From Burkholderia sp. SRS-46 (lineage in GTDB: Bacteria; Pseudomonadota; Gammaproteobacteria; Burkholderiales; Burkholderiaceae), in assembly GCF_004343775.1 (NCBI RefSeq), contig NZ_PTXL01000001.1, forward strand, positions 682,001 to 746,000: a DNA stretch of 64,000 nt, in the 5' to 3' direction. Numbering within the stretch: position 1 is the stretch's first letter; each line of letters begins with the position of its first letter. Below, one piece after another: positions 44,201 to 52,153 of the stretch. The translations under genes and the position numbers were made by a program. A model generated the notes under the pieces. That model saw nothing but the letters and a program-made list of their open reading frames with translations, had not been told where the DNA came from and did no database searches.

Positions 44201-44646
44201 CGAGCGCGACGCGAGGGCGACAGATAGACGACCAACGGACAATCGCGCTCGATGACGTCAACCTGCCGTACCTGGTCGGCAGGCCCCTTGCGGTCATCAG
44301 GGCTCAACGTACGTAGATGGTGCGTCGCTTCCACGTTCAAAAGCGTTTCATACAAGCCGATCGAGTGATCGGCTTGCGATGCGATGTGCGCGAGCGTCAC
44401 ATTGACCGCGTCGATCTGCTCATCGAGCAGATGGGCCTGGCTCGATAGGTAGCGGTCGATATTGTGCCGGACAAGCAACGCCGAGGTAACGAAAAGCGCG
44501 ACGGTAAGCAGAGCCGAACCCGCGAAGAGGATCGCTCGCGCATAGCCGTCCGACGCAAGCTGGAAGCCGATGCGCGTGGCGCGAAACATCCCTTGCGCCC
44601 GAATGTTCACGCATGCCATATACACCTCTGCGGCCTTCCTGATCAC
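41230..44646 (-). CDS. Hybrid sensor histidine kinase (BvgS/EvgS/RcsC-like)
   Basis: 1138 residues. A first membrane helix (~39-60) and a second (~365-385, VLVAILALLWIMTFWF) bracket a ~300-residue periplasmic sensor. A PAS-like region is followed by the dimerisation domain with His537 (MSHQIRTPLHG), the ATPase (VADSGAGIPAEQL, GSGLGLALCRSFCELMGG), a receiver with Asp961 (LIFSDLGMS) and a C-terminal HPt domain with His1080 (VAHKIAGALL), a full phosphorelay. The GTG start at 44646 overlaps the regulator stop (GTGA) with GAGGGGG upstream; ATG 44619 with GAGG is an alternative. It signals to the regulator encoded just before it. Confidence 0.9.
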   Translation of the reverse strand: MIRKAAEVYMACVNIRAQGMFRATRIGFQLASDGYARAILFAGSALLTVALFVTSALLVRHNIDRYLSSQAHLLDEQIDAVNVTLAHIASQADHSIGLYETLLNVEATHHLRTLSPDDRKGPADQVRQVDVIERDCPLVVYLSPSRRARGEHDHLPCSSRLLRNFWFWLLDAPDPLIHPYYVSYIFSPNGDYLAELGGALRSNPKDIDAYIADRTGPVLESLRVRPPKRQNNPKGWWLPLHYDRTLQQQVLSYVLPVIHQDRTIAVYVLSIPQATLYSRVLSQSRLPHYCLVNGVDVLAYPPDATRQCAAQAQAVARARGDNAQTSNGEWIQIGATFYLLKEAVDRTWTWVYSIGPALVLGRQRLDVLDTIGVLVAILALLWIMTFWFDKRVLKPLALQIREGRENEQFTREMVDLLPFGVSVHERKSGAVVMMNDAARTYSGEHAQLFLRLRSCLPSSDSTEANPLRIEHEITSGSEPVHLEVVGLGARYMGRDVVLCTTHDQTARVRSEQYLLAAKRAADKASRAKSAFLAAMSHQIRTPLHGALGNLELLGHQRLTADQRELVDVIQRSFGSLLAHIDNVLDQSKLEANQWCVATTTFNLGELVEQCIQALLPLIRRPGVRIDYRIGAGLDSLCGEATTLRQVLMNLLHNAGKFTHQGAIVVTARLCGNATSGHDVEITVADSGAGIPAEQLQRLFEPFTQLPNTRADLHPTGIYGSGLGLALCRSFCELMGGNIQVDSTPGRGSRFSLRLPLARGDASSRRNGARLCGTGCVVCVERDDWPNDLPRWLLEEGAQISRRSPLDLSGPANGDVFILVAGIEALTQHRLMTIDRTARGIVVVADDGPLRPVRRGRAWFVSSYTRAACIDAVLFAAGGGVDDESAAGAGATDLPDHCAEHPPSNALKMIQRVLIVDDDEVSRRLMARQLGQLGVACVDESADGDEAFDRALSGRYDLIFSDLGMSRVNGDAFVRMLRAANIATPVVLVTANVEWRNVADVDHKGFAAILVKPVTLADLGHVLEESTSSVVRLPGESHTRLESARDPELVEIVLAMVGADLALGRTAVAKHDATLLARVAHKIAGALLMVGEDALGARARALEKACGGGFDQVLESQFAALAGCVDEWLGELRTGYDPL

Positions 44647-45332
44647 GTTGCGTCCCCCTCAGCCAGACTCCGAAACGCGATCACCAGTTCGATGTCGTTA
44701 TGCACTCCGAGCTTCTTCATTGCCGACGCCTTCTGCGTGCTTACGGTCTTCACGCTACGGCACGTCTGGCGGGCGATCTCGGTGATCGTCATCCCGAGTG
44801 AAATCAGCCGTACTGCTTCGTACTCTCGGTTGCTGAGGGTCGTCGTCCTCGGTGCGCTGCGATTCGAGATCGACTTGATGTATTCGGACATCAGCGTGTG
44901 CGCGACCTTCGGGTCAATGTACAGGTCATCTTGATGCACGGCGCGAATCGCGAGGACGAGTGACGTGAGCGCGGAACTGGCCTTCGAGATGAAACCGCTG
45001 ACACCAGCGGCAAGAAGCCGACGCACCAGCGTCGGATCGTCGTGCACGGTCAGCATCATGATGCGCACGCCGGGATAGGTGCGTTTTAGACGAGCGATCA
45101 GCCGCATGCCGTCGTGCGCAACGTCGTCGTCGAATGCGTAGTCGCACACGAGGACGTCGCACGCATGCACGTCAAGCACTGCATGAAGCTCGGCAAGACT
45201 GCCTACGGTCGCGATGAGGTCGATGCTCGTTTCGACCTCCAGTACCTTGCGGATTCCCATCAGTACAACAGGATGATCGTCCGCGACGATTACTCGGATG
45301 GGTTGAGACGAATACGGAGTCGTTGTGTTCAT
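44643..45332 (-). CDS. NarL/FixJ-type response regulator (BvgA/EvgA/RcsB-like)
   Basis: 229 residues. The receiver domain has the acidic pair ADD, phospho-acceptor Asp64 (LVCDYAF) and Lys in GFISKAS. The C-terminal LuxR-type helix-turn-helix is LSNREYEAVRLISLGMTITEIARQTCRSVKTVSTQ. It receives phosphate from the hybrid kinase encoded in the same operon. Targets are unknown; the accessory genes to the right (46912-53605) are worth testing. Confidence 0.92.
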   Translation of the reverse strand: MNTTTPYSSQPIRVIVADDHPVVLMGIRKVLEVETSIDLIATVGSLAELHAVLDVHACDVLVCDYAFDDDVAHDGMRLIARLKRTYPGVRIMMLTVHDDPTLVRRLLAAGVSGFISKASSALTSLVLAIRAVHQDDLYIDPKVAHTLMSEYIKSISNRSAPRTTTLSNREYEAVRLISLGMTITEIARQTCRSVKTVSTQKASAMKKLGVHNDIELVIAFRSLAEGDAT

Positions 45333-45865
45333 GAATATTGCCTAGCTCGGGCGTCAGCGTCACTGATGGTGGCTCGTGGCGCTCTTGCGTGCGGTTCAGT
45401 TATATTGGTTTGCTAAACAATTAATCAAATTCCGCGCATGTTTTTTGCGGATAGACATCGGTGGATTCGTGGGAATTTGCGATGGAGAGCGAGGTCGCAT
45501 TGTTTCTGGAGGGTGACTGGCGGATGCTCAATGTTATTTGGCTGTGCGTACTTTATTTGAACATTATGCAGGCATGATTTAATTGTGCAAATAGGCACAT
45601 ATAAACACAAAACTTTACAATCAGGTTTTTCCGATGCTTTATTTAGGAGTATTCCTATGCATAAATTCAGAGATCGGGTCATTGCCGCAATTCGGCTTCG
45701 TCGCGACAATTTCTCCTGAGACCCAGCGTCTATTACCGGTCGAAATGCTCGTGCCAGGCATCGACTGGTTTCGTGTCGTACTCAAGGTCAAGTCTCTCCC
45801 GTCATCAACGAGATCACGGAGAGGTCTGACCGCGCACGCGCCGTCTGGTGAGCTGAAGTTCCTTG
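45333..45865. other. AT-rich intergenic region with the left 129-bp repeat
   Basis: 533 bases between the response-regulator start and the IS5-family remnant, clearly AT-richer than the core. It holds the promoter side of the two-component operon and the 129-bp repeat at 45638-45766. A 20-codon frame (ATG 45657, starting MHKFRDRVIA, with AGGAG 6 bases upstream) is the only coding signal I see. Confidence 0.5.
45638..45766 (+). repeat. 129-bp direct repeat, copy A
   Basis: Matches 54092-54220 without gaps at about 80% by eye (26 differences counted). It starts TTTATTTAGGA and ends TCGACT/CCGACT. The 20-codon frame stops at the same place in both copies, although copy B has lost the ATG. The two copies bracket the type I secretion block. 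Confidence 0.8.
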
Positions 45866-46556
45866 GAGACGGTTTCATAAAGGCCCCGTAGGGCTGCTAA
45901 CTTGTGCGGCGAGCTGTTCTCAGGCATCGGAACAACCGAGGCAGAGGAGATGGGCAAGCCGATCATCGACGACGAATTGTGGACACGATCGAGCCGTTAC
46001 TGCCGCCAGCCAAGCCGCGGCGCGAGAAGAATTCAGGCCGCCTGCCTGTTTCGAATTGCGCCGCGCTGACCGGTATCTTGTTCGTTCTCAAGACCGGACT
46101 GCGCTGGCGCGACCTGCTCGCCGAGATGCGATGCGGCTCGGGCGTGACATGTTGGCGACGGCTACGCGATTGGCAGGCTGCCGGCGTGTGGGACCGCTTG
46201 CACGAACTGCTGCTCGCGAAGCTGCGAGCAGCAGACCAGATCGACTTCTCGCGAGCCGCTGTCGATGCATCATCGATTCGCGGATTGCGCGGCCACCCAC
46301 TGCAGAGACCGCGTGTGGTCTACGCCGATCGCGGTTACGACTCCGAGCGACATCGGCGAGCATTGCGCAAGCGCGGTATCGCGCCGGTGATCGCCAAGCG
46401 CCGCACCGAACATGGCAGCGGCCTTGGCAAGTATCGCTGGGGCGTTGAGCGCAGGCATGCTTGGCTGCATCACTTCCGTCGCCTCCGTATTCGTCTCGAG
46501 CGCCGTGCCGATATGCACGGCGCATTCCTCAAACTCGGTTGCTGCCTAATCTGCTG
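45866..46556 (+). mobile_element. Decayed IS5-family element (right end missing)
   Basis: The left end GAGACGGTTTCATAAAG is the same as that of the element at 53731. Transposase sequence follows to about 46556, where similarity to the intact right end stops. No right terminus is present, so it is a remnant. Confidence 0.82.
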
Positions 46557-46572
46557 GATTGTCCTCTGTTGA
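45950..46572 (+). pseudogene. IS5-family transposase pseudogene
   Basis: Starts GKPIIDDELW as in the related copy at 53731-54073, then a 2-base deletion (GGACACGATC for expected GGACACTGATC-type sequence) shifts the frame. Later, an internal deletion joins VDASS directly to IRGLRGHPLQRPRVVYADRGYD, removing the central catalytic region. The C-terminal KYRWGVERRHAWLHHFRRLRIR remains. Confidence 0.8.
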
Positions 46573-46911
46573 TTCGACAACGGGAAAGGTGCCGCCTGTT
46601 GATTTTTTGTGATACGGATCTGCCGTGTAACTATCCTGATCCCGGTATATGGATAAGCCTTTTCGTCGACCGTAATCTTTTCCCGTGCGGGATATTGGCC
46701 GGGACCTATACCTGCTGTCCAGACCGGAGGTCATTTAACTGTCGCAGGCACTGGTTTTGCCCGATCGATATCGATTGCCAGACGGATATGGGCAGCAGGT
46801 GAATCGGTTTCTCGCAGATTGGGATATTTGCACTGAGTCAGGTTTCAACGTTATTCGGCCACAGTTGCGCTGCTCATGAAAGAACCTCAACCATTGAGAT
46901 AGGGAGGGTCG
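46573..46911. other. Intergenic region left of the secretion block
   Basis: 339 bases of reduced GC with no frame I can support. It probably carries the promoter for the exported protein gene at 46912. Two short antisense frames without ribosome-binding sites were not called. Confidence 0.45.
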
Positions 46912-47424
46912 ATGTTTCAGGATCGAGCACGTCACATTTCGTTTTTCTCCGCTGCCTGTGTCTTATTTTTGGGGTTTGCCATGTTGTCTCCAGACCGTGT
47001 GGTGGCCAAAATCGTTTTGCCATTGCAAAACCAGCAAGCGATCAAGTCGGTCAAGGTGGTCATTGTCGATCCGAAGCTGAATTTCAGATCACGTTTGACC
47101 GAAGCCGGAATGCAGAAATCCGGGAAATCCTATGAGACGCATGATCGCAGCCGGATCTCAAGTCTTTTGATAATCATGAGTGAGTCGGACATCCGCGAAG
47201 CGATCGATTCCAGCGCAGCAACTGAATCCGGCGGCAAGTCCAGTGAGTTCGAGCCGCGGGAAGGGATTTATTTTATTACGAGCGATGGTAAAGATCACAC
47301 ATTCCTTTTCTCGAAAGAATACGAAGGGATCGAGACTGTGCAGGGATCATTCGACGGAAAGCCGATCGCGGCGAAGCATACGTTCCCGCGCTCGCTGCAA
47401 TCCTGGGTGAGCGAAGGCTCCTGA
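46912..47424 (+). CDS. Exported protein of unknown function
   Basis: 170 residues, not recognised. The N-terminus is a signal peptide or signal anchor (HISFFSAACVLFLGFAMLS, cleavage perhaps after VVA). The mature part contains VKVVIVDPKLNFRSR and a C-terminal region alternating acidic and aromatic residues (GIYFITSDGKDHTFLFSKEYEG). There are no cysteines after the signal. GGGAGG is 4 bases before the ATG. It sits first in the block with the metalloprotease and type I secretion genes, so it may be a periplasmic chaperone, inhibitor or immunity factor for that system; this is inference from position only. Confidence 0.7.
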   Translation: MFQDRARHISFFSAACVLFLGFAMLSPDRVVAKIVLPLQNQQAIKSVKVVIVDPKLNFRSRLTEAGMQKSGKSYETHDRSRISSLLIIMSESDIREAIDSSAATESGGKSSEFEPREGIYFITSDGKDHTFLFSKEYEGIETVQGSFDGKPIAAKHTFPRSLQSWVSEGS

Positions 47425-47583
47425 GTATCTGAGCTAAGTGAATATGTCGGAAATCGTCGGTATGTGGATTTGAGTGCGTGCGACAAATCGCGTACTCAAT
47501 TAGCGTCACTCGGTTTCAAACGAATCGGGTGATTTTTTTGGCCAACATGAACTTTGGCCGGCTTTCGTTGAAGGAGCATTGCC

Positions 47584-48453
47584 TTGTTGACAACCAAAGA
47601 CTTCGAAGCGACCGCATCCTCCCTGGAAGAATTTCTAAAGAGCCACGCAAGATCCAGCCTTTCCCCGAAAGCGCCGGGTGATATCTTTGCAGCAACGAAT
47701 TCGATCCAGAGCGAAAGAGCGGCAGCCAAAGCGATCACCGCCGCCGATTTCGTGGTGAAGGGCGCCACGGCTCAGGACATTGCCGATCTCAATACCAGTC
47801 TTGCCTATCTCGAGACCAGCTCGAACGCATTGAAGATCATTCAGGGAATGAAAGCCAACAAGGTGGCAATCGAGATCATTCACGACGGAGGTGATAGGTA
47901 CGACCCCGGCACCAAGACCATCTTATGGGATCCGCATTCGGCCTTGACCGTCTGGGACAACGCAACAGGAAGGGTTGTCGGCGTTCAATCCGCGGCGCTC
48001 GGACTCGCCCATGAAGGCGCTCACTCGACGGACCCGGATCTGATGAGGCACTCAGCGACCTACAACGCCCAGTATGAAAACGATGCCGAAAAGTATGCGG
48101 TGGGCAAAGAGGATCTCATTGCCACCGATCTCGGCGAGACGCTGCGCTACAACCATGACGGGTTTGGATTGCCCAACGAGCTTAATTCGACGGAGCACAG
48201 CACGCCAAAGGGCGACGGAACCTATACCTATGCCGAATGGAGCGGCGGCAAGATCATCACCGGCGGCACCTACAAGATGGGTACGTCTCCCGACCAACTT
48301 CCCGATATCAGTGTCGGCGAGGCGTCGGCCACCCGGACGCTGGGCAACCTGATTAGCGCGATGGGGGCGTTCGGGCCCAAAGCCGCGGCCATCAGTCATC
48401 TGAGCGCGATGAACGATTCGCATGCCACGCTGCAATTGGCCGTTGGCCGGTAA
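47584..48453 (+). CDS. M91/NleD-like zinc metalloprotease, probable type I secretion cargo
   Basis: 289 residues from a TTG start, with AAGGAG 8 bases upstream. The zinc-protease motif HEGAH is at residues 143-147 in [10 protein letters not shown]. It is preceded by [12 protein letters not shown] and followed by [30 protein letters not shown], an arrangement like the M91 family (E. coli effector NleD). No signal peptide, no glycine-glycine leader and no RTX repeats are visible, so any secretion signal is probably at the C-terminus. The next three genes form a type I exporter, making this the likely cargo. GC is lower than the core. Confidence 0.72.
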   Translation: MLTTKDFEATASSLEEFLKSHARSSLSPKAPGDIFAATNSIQSERAAAKAITAADFVVKGATAQDIADLNTSLAYLETSSNALKIIQGMKANKVAIEIIHDGGDRYDPGTKTILWDPHSALTVWDNATGRVVGVQSAALGLAHEGAHSTDPDLMRHSATYNAQYENDAEKYAVGKEDLIATDLGETLRYNHDGFGLPNELNSTEHSTPKGDGTYTYAEWSGGKIITGGTYKMGTSPDQLPDISVGEASATRTLGNLISAMGAFGPKAAAISHLSAMNDSHATLQLAVGR

Positions 48454-48471
48454 GCCGGTCGGCAGGATGTT

Positions 48472-48510
48472 CAACCTCCCCTGTTTGCGCAGGGGAGGTT
48501 GCTTGTTTCT
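48472..48510 (+). terminator. Terminator or attenuator between protease and exporter genes
   Basis: A perfect 12-bp stem (CAACCTCCCCTG with CAGGGGAGGTTG, 6-base loop) followed by CTTGTTTCT. Partial read-through would make much more cargo mRNA than exporter mRNA, a common layout in type I systems. Confidence 0.75.
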
Positions 48511-48542
48511 GTCCTCATGAAAAGCGGGCACGATTTCAGCGC

Positions 48543-50675
48543 ATGAATGCTCCTCAGCAAGAACTGCCGCAGCCGCCAAACGATCCCGGCCTGTCGGCGC
48601 TGGTATTGATTGCGCAGTTTCACGGTATCGCGGCCAACGCCGCGCAGATGCGACACACTGCGGGATCGGCTGGCGATCCGCTCTCGGTCAACGATCTCGA
48701 ACTGGCAGCGCGCGGCCTTGGTCTGAAGACGCGCAAGGTGCAAATCACCGAAAGCCGATTGTCCAAAACCCCGGTGCCTGCACTCGTGATCGACGAGAAC
48801 GGCAAACACTTCATCCTCGCCAAGTGCGATGAGGAAAAGGCGCTGATCCTCGATGCCGGGGCGTCCGCGCCATCGATTTGCGAGCCCGCCTCGGTCATCT
48901 CGCGTTCCGGTGGTCGGATGCTGCTGTTCGCGTCGCGGGCATCGCTCGCCGGCGCGTTGGCGCACTTCGATTTCTCGTGGTTCGTCCCGGCCGTTGTCAA
49001 GTACCGGAAGCTCCTGCTGGAAGTCCTGCTGGTCTCGGCCGTGCTGCAGTTGTCCGGATTGGTCTCGCCGCTGATGTTCCAGGTCGTGATGGACAAGGTA
49101 TTGGTCAACCGCGCGTTCAACACACTCAATGTTGTCTGCATTGCCTTGCTGGCAAGCGCGATTTTTGAAGTGGTGTTGTCGGGCGTGCGCAACTACGTGT
49201 TCGCGCATACCGCGAGCCGCATCGATGTCGAGCTGGGAGCGAAGTTGTTCCGGCACCTGCTGACGTTGCCGCTTGCCTACTTCGGCGTGCGCCGTGTCGG
49301 AGACACCGTCGCGCGGGTCAGAGAACTGGAAAACATCCGCAGCTTCCTGACGGGGCAGGCCGTCACGGCCGTGATCGATCTGTTCTTTTCGATCATCTTC
49401 CTCGCGGTCATGTGCCTGTACAGCGTGTGGCTCACGCTGGTTGTGGTGATCTCATTGCCGGTGTATGCGGCGATTTCCATGACGATCACGCCGATTCTGC
49501 GTAGCCGGCTCAACGAGAAGTTCGCGCGGACTGCCGATAACCAATCCTTCCTGGTCGAAACCGTGTCGGGTGTCGAGACGGTCAAGTCGATGGCCGTGGA
49601 GCCGCAATTTACGCGCCGTTGGGACAATCAGCTCGCCGGTTACGTTTCTGCGGGGTTTCGCGTCAGTGCGCTCGGTAACGTCGGCCAGCAGCTGATTCAA
49701 CTCGTCGGCAAGCTTGTGACGCTGGCGACGCTTTATCTCGGCGCGCGCTTCGTGATCGAAGGCAAGTTGTCGGTCGGCCAGCTCATTGCCTTCAACATGA
49801 TGTCGCAGCACGTTGCGGCGCCGGTGTTGCGACTCGCTCAGCTCTGGCAGGACTTCCAGCAGGTCGGCATTTCGATGGGGCGGCTGGGCGATATCCTCAA
49901 TACGCATACCGAACTGCCTCAAAGCCGCCAAGCCCTGCCTGCAGTGCGCGGCGACATCAGTTTCCAGAACATCCGGTTTCGCTATCGCCCCGATGGCCCG
50001 ACGATTCTTGACGATATTTCGCTCGACATCTCCGCCGGTGAAATCGTCGGCATTGTCGGCCGGTCTGGCTCCGGCAAGAGCACGCTGACCAAGCTGGTGC
50101 AGCGACTTTATCTGCCCGAACAGGGTCGTGTGCGAATCGACGGCATTGACCTCGCGCTCGCCGATCCCGCATGGCTGCGCAGGCAGATCGGCGTGGTGCT
50201 CCAGGAGAATCTGCTGTTCAACCGGTCAATTCGCGAAAACATCGCCGTCACGGACCCGGGCATCTCGCTTGATGTCGTGATGCACGCTGCGCAGCTTGCC
50301 GGCGCTCACGATTTCATCTCCGAAATGCCTGAAGGCTACGACACGATCGTCGGCGAACATGGTTCGAACCTGTCCGGCGGTCAGCGCCAGCGGCTTGCGA
50401 TTGCCCGCGCGCTCGTCACCAACCCGCGCATCCTGATTTTCGATGAAGCCACCAGCGCTTTGGACTTCGAAACGGAACACATCATCCAGCGGAACATGCG
50501 GGCGATGTGTCACGGCCGGACGGTCATCATCATCGCCCACCGACTCAGTTCCGTGCGGCACGCCAATCACATCGTCGCGATGGACAGGGGCCGCATCGTG
50601 GAGCGCGGCACGCACGACAGCCTGCTGGCGCAACAGGGCTACTACGCGCATCTGGTGTCGCTCCAGAACGCCTGA
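48543..50675 (+). CDS. Type I secretion ABC transporter with C39-like domain (HlyB type)
   Basis: 710 residues. Residues 1-130 are a peptidase C39-like domain whose catalytic Cys is replaced ([10 protein letters not shown] has Pro where C39 has Cys), as in HlyB, so it recognises but does not cleave cargo. An exporter membrane domain (~155-430) follows, then the nucleotide-binding domain with GRSGSGKST (Walker A), [15 protein letters not shown] (signature), [12 protein letters not shown] (Walker B) and the H-loop AHRLSS. It powers export across both membranes with the HlyD and TolC proteins encoded next. Confidence 0.93.
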   Translation: MNAPQQELPQPPNDPGLSALVLIAQFHGIAANAAQMRHTAGSAGDPLSVNDLELAARGLGLKTRKVQITESRLSKTPVPALVIDENGKHFILAKCDEEKALILDAGASAPSICEPASVISRSGGRMLLFASRASLAGALAHFDFSWFVPAVVKYRKLLLEVLLVSAVLQLSGLVSPLMFQVVMDKVLVNRAFNTLNVVCIALLASAIFEVVLSGVRNYVFAHTASRIDVELGAKLFRHLLTLPLAYFGVRRVGDTVARVRELENIRSFLTGQAVTAVIDLFFSIIFLAVMCLYSVWLTLVVVISLPVYAAISMTITPILRSRLNEKFARTADNQSFLVETVSGVETVKSMAVEPQFTRRWDNQLAGYVSAGFRVSALGNVGQQLIQLVGKLVTLATLYLGARFVIEGKLSVGQLIAFNMMSQHVAAPVLRLAQLWQDFQQVGISMGRLGDILNTHTELPQSRQALPAVRGDISFQNIRFRYRPDGPTILDDISLDISAGEIVGIVGRSGSGKSTLTKLVQRLYLPEQGRVRIDGIDLALADPAWLRRQIGVVLQENLLFNRSIRENIAVTDPGISLDVVMHAAQLAGAHDFISEMPEGYDTIVGEHGSNLSGGQRQRLAIARALVTNPRILIFDEATSALDFETEHIIQRNMRAMCHGRTVIIIAHRLSSVRHANHIVAMDRGRIVERGTHDSLLAQQGYYAHLVSLQNA

Positions 50676-50706
50676 TTCCTCTTCCTTTTCTTTCCGGCTG
50701 CTGTCC

Positions 50707-52125
50707 ATGAAATCGATACTCCAGGGAGTCGGCGCGCTGGTGGGCCGCTACGTTGCGGTTTTCCGCGAATCGTGGCGGATTCGCCACGAGCTCGACACCC
50801 AGCCGCGCCTCGAGTACGAGCGCGCGTTCCTGCCCGCCAATCTCGAACTGGTCGAAACGCCGGTCCACCCGCTGCCGCTCTGGACGATGCGCGTCTTCGT
50901 GGCACTCGGTGCGTTGGTCGTGTTGGTCGCGCTTTTCGGGAAGCTCGATATTGTCGCCACCGCGCCGGGCAAGCTGATTCCCCGTGAGGAGGTCAAGACC
51001 ATTCAGCCTGCGTTGACGGGCGTCGTCCGCCGCATCATGGTCCGGGATGGCCAACGGGTGGAGTCCGGCCAACTGCTGATGGAGCTCGATACCACCCAGG
51101 CTGCGGCGGATTCCGACAAGGCGCGGTTGAGCCGGATCGATGCCGCGCTGACGGCGGAGCGGTCGCGCGCGCTGCTGTTGGCGCAAGTCCACGGACAGGC
51201 GCCGGCGCTTGGCCCGGTGGAGGGCGCCAGCGCGCAGCAGCAACTGGAAGCCCAGCATTTTGCGGAGGGTTTCTACAGCGAATACCGCGACAAGCTGAGC
51301 AGCGCCCAGGCGGAACTGATGAAACGCGAGGCGGAGTTCGGCACGACGCAGCAGCAGATTGCCAAACTGGTCGCGACCGCGCCGCTGGCCCGTCAGCAAG
51401 CGGATGACTATCGTGCGCTGGCGTCGGACAAATATGTCGCGCGAACGGAGTATCTCGACAAGGAACAAAGCGCATTGAGCCAGGAACACGAACTGGCCGC
51501 CCAGCGAAGCCATGCGCGGGAGCTGACCGCTGGCATTGCGCAGCAACGCGCCGAAGTCGCCTCGGTCACGTCGGATTTCCGGCGCCAGCAGCTCGACCTG
51601 CTCGATAAGGCCACGCAGCAGCTGGCACAAAGCCGGAACGACGAAACCAAGGCCGACACGCGGCAAAAACTGCTCAGCTTGACTGCGCCGGTGGCAGGTA
51701 CCGTTCAGCAGTTGCGGATTCATACCCTGGGCGGGGTCGCGACAGCGGCCAATCCGGTCATGGAGATCGTGCCGGATGACGTGCTCGAGGTCGCGGCCAA
51801 TATCGAGAACAAGGATATCGGCTTTGTGAAAGTCGGACAGCCGGCGATCGTCAAGATCGAGGCGTTTCCGTACACGCGCTATGGCTATCTGACGGGCACG
51901 GTCGAGACCGTGTCGAACGATGCCGTGCAGGACAACAAGCGCGGCCTGACCTTCGTTGCGCGAATCCGGCTGTCGACCAACCGGATCCGAGCGAACGATA
52001 CCTGGATCAACCTCACGCCGGGGATGGCGGTCACCGCCGAAATCAAGACTGGCAAGCGCAGTGTCGCGCACTACTTCCTGGATCCCGTGATCCAGACCGG
52101 GCAGGAGAGCTTGCGTGAGCGTTAA
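50707..52125 (+). CDS. Type I secretion membrane-fusion protein (HlyD family)
   Basis: 472 residues. A short cytoplasmic N-terminus and one membrane helix (~63-82, VFVALGALVVLVALFG) precede a barrel-sandwich half (GKLIPREEVKTIQPALTGVVRRIMV). A long alpha-helical hairpin (~130-330) and the conserved return half with IVKIEAFPYTRYGYLTGTV follow. It bridges the ABC transporter and TolC. It begins 31 bases after the exporter gene and overlaps no other frame. Confidence 0.93.
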   Translation: MKSILQGVGALVGRYVAVFRESWRIRHELDTQPRLEYERAFLPANLELVETPVHPLPLWTMRVFVALGALVVLVALFGKLDIVATAPGKLIPREEVKTIQPALTGVVRRIMVRDGQRVESGQLLMELDTTQAAADSDKARLSRIDAALTAERSRALLLAQVHGQAPALGPVEGASAQQQLEAQHFAEGFYSEYRDKLSSAQAELMKREAEFGTTQQQIAKLVATAPLARQQADDYRALASDKYVARTEYLDKEQSALSQEHELAAQRSHARELTAGIAQQRAEVASVTSDFRRQQLDLLDKATQQLAQSRNDETKADTRQKLLSLTAPVAGTVQQLRIHTLGGVATAANPVMEIVPDDVLEVAANIENKDIGFVKVGQPAIVKIEAFPYTRYGYLTGTVETVSNDAVQDNKRGLTFVARIRLSTNRIRANDTWINLTPGMAVTAEIKTGKRSVAHYFLDPVIQTGQESLRER

Positions 52126-52153
52126 GCCGATGTGGTGTGAGCGAGGAGCCGGC

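Noticed and set aside
46546..46734. 62-codon minus-strand frame in the intergenic region before the exported protein
   Set aside because: No start signal, no recognisable domain, and the amino-acid composition is not like neighbouring genes.
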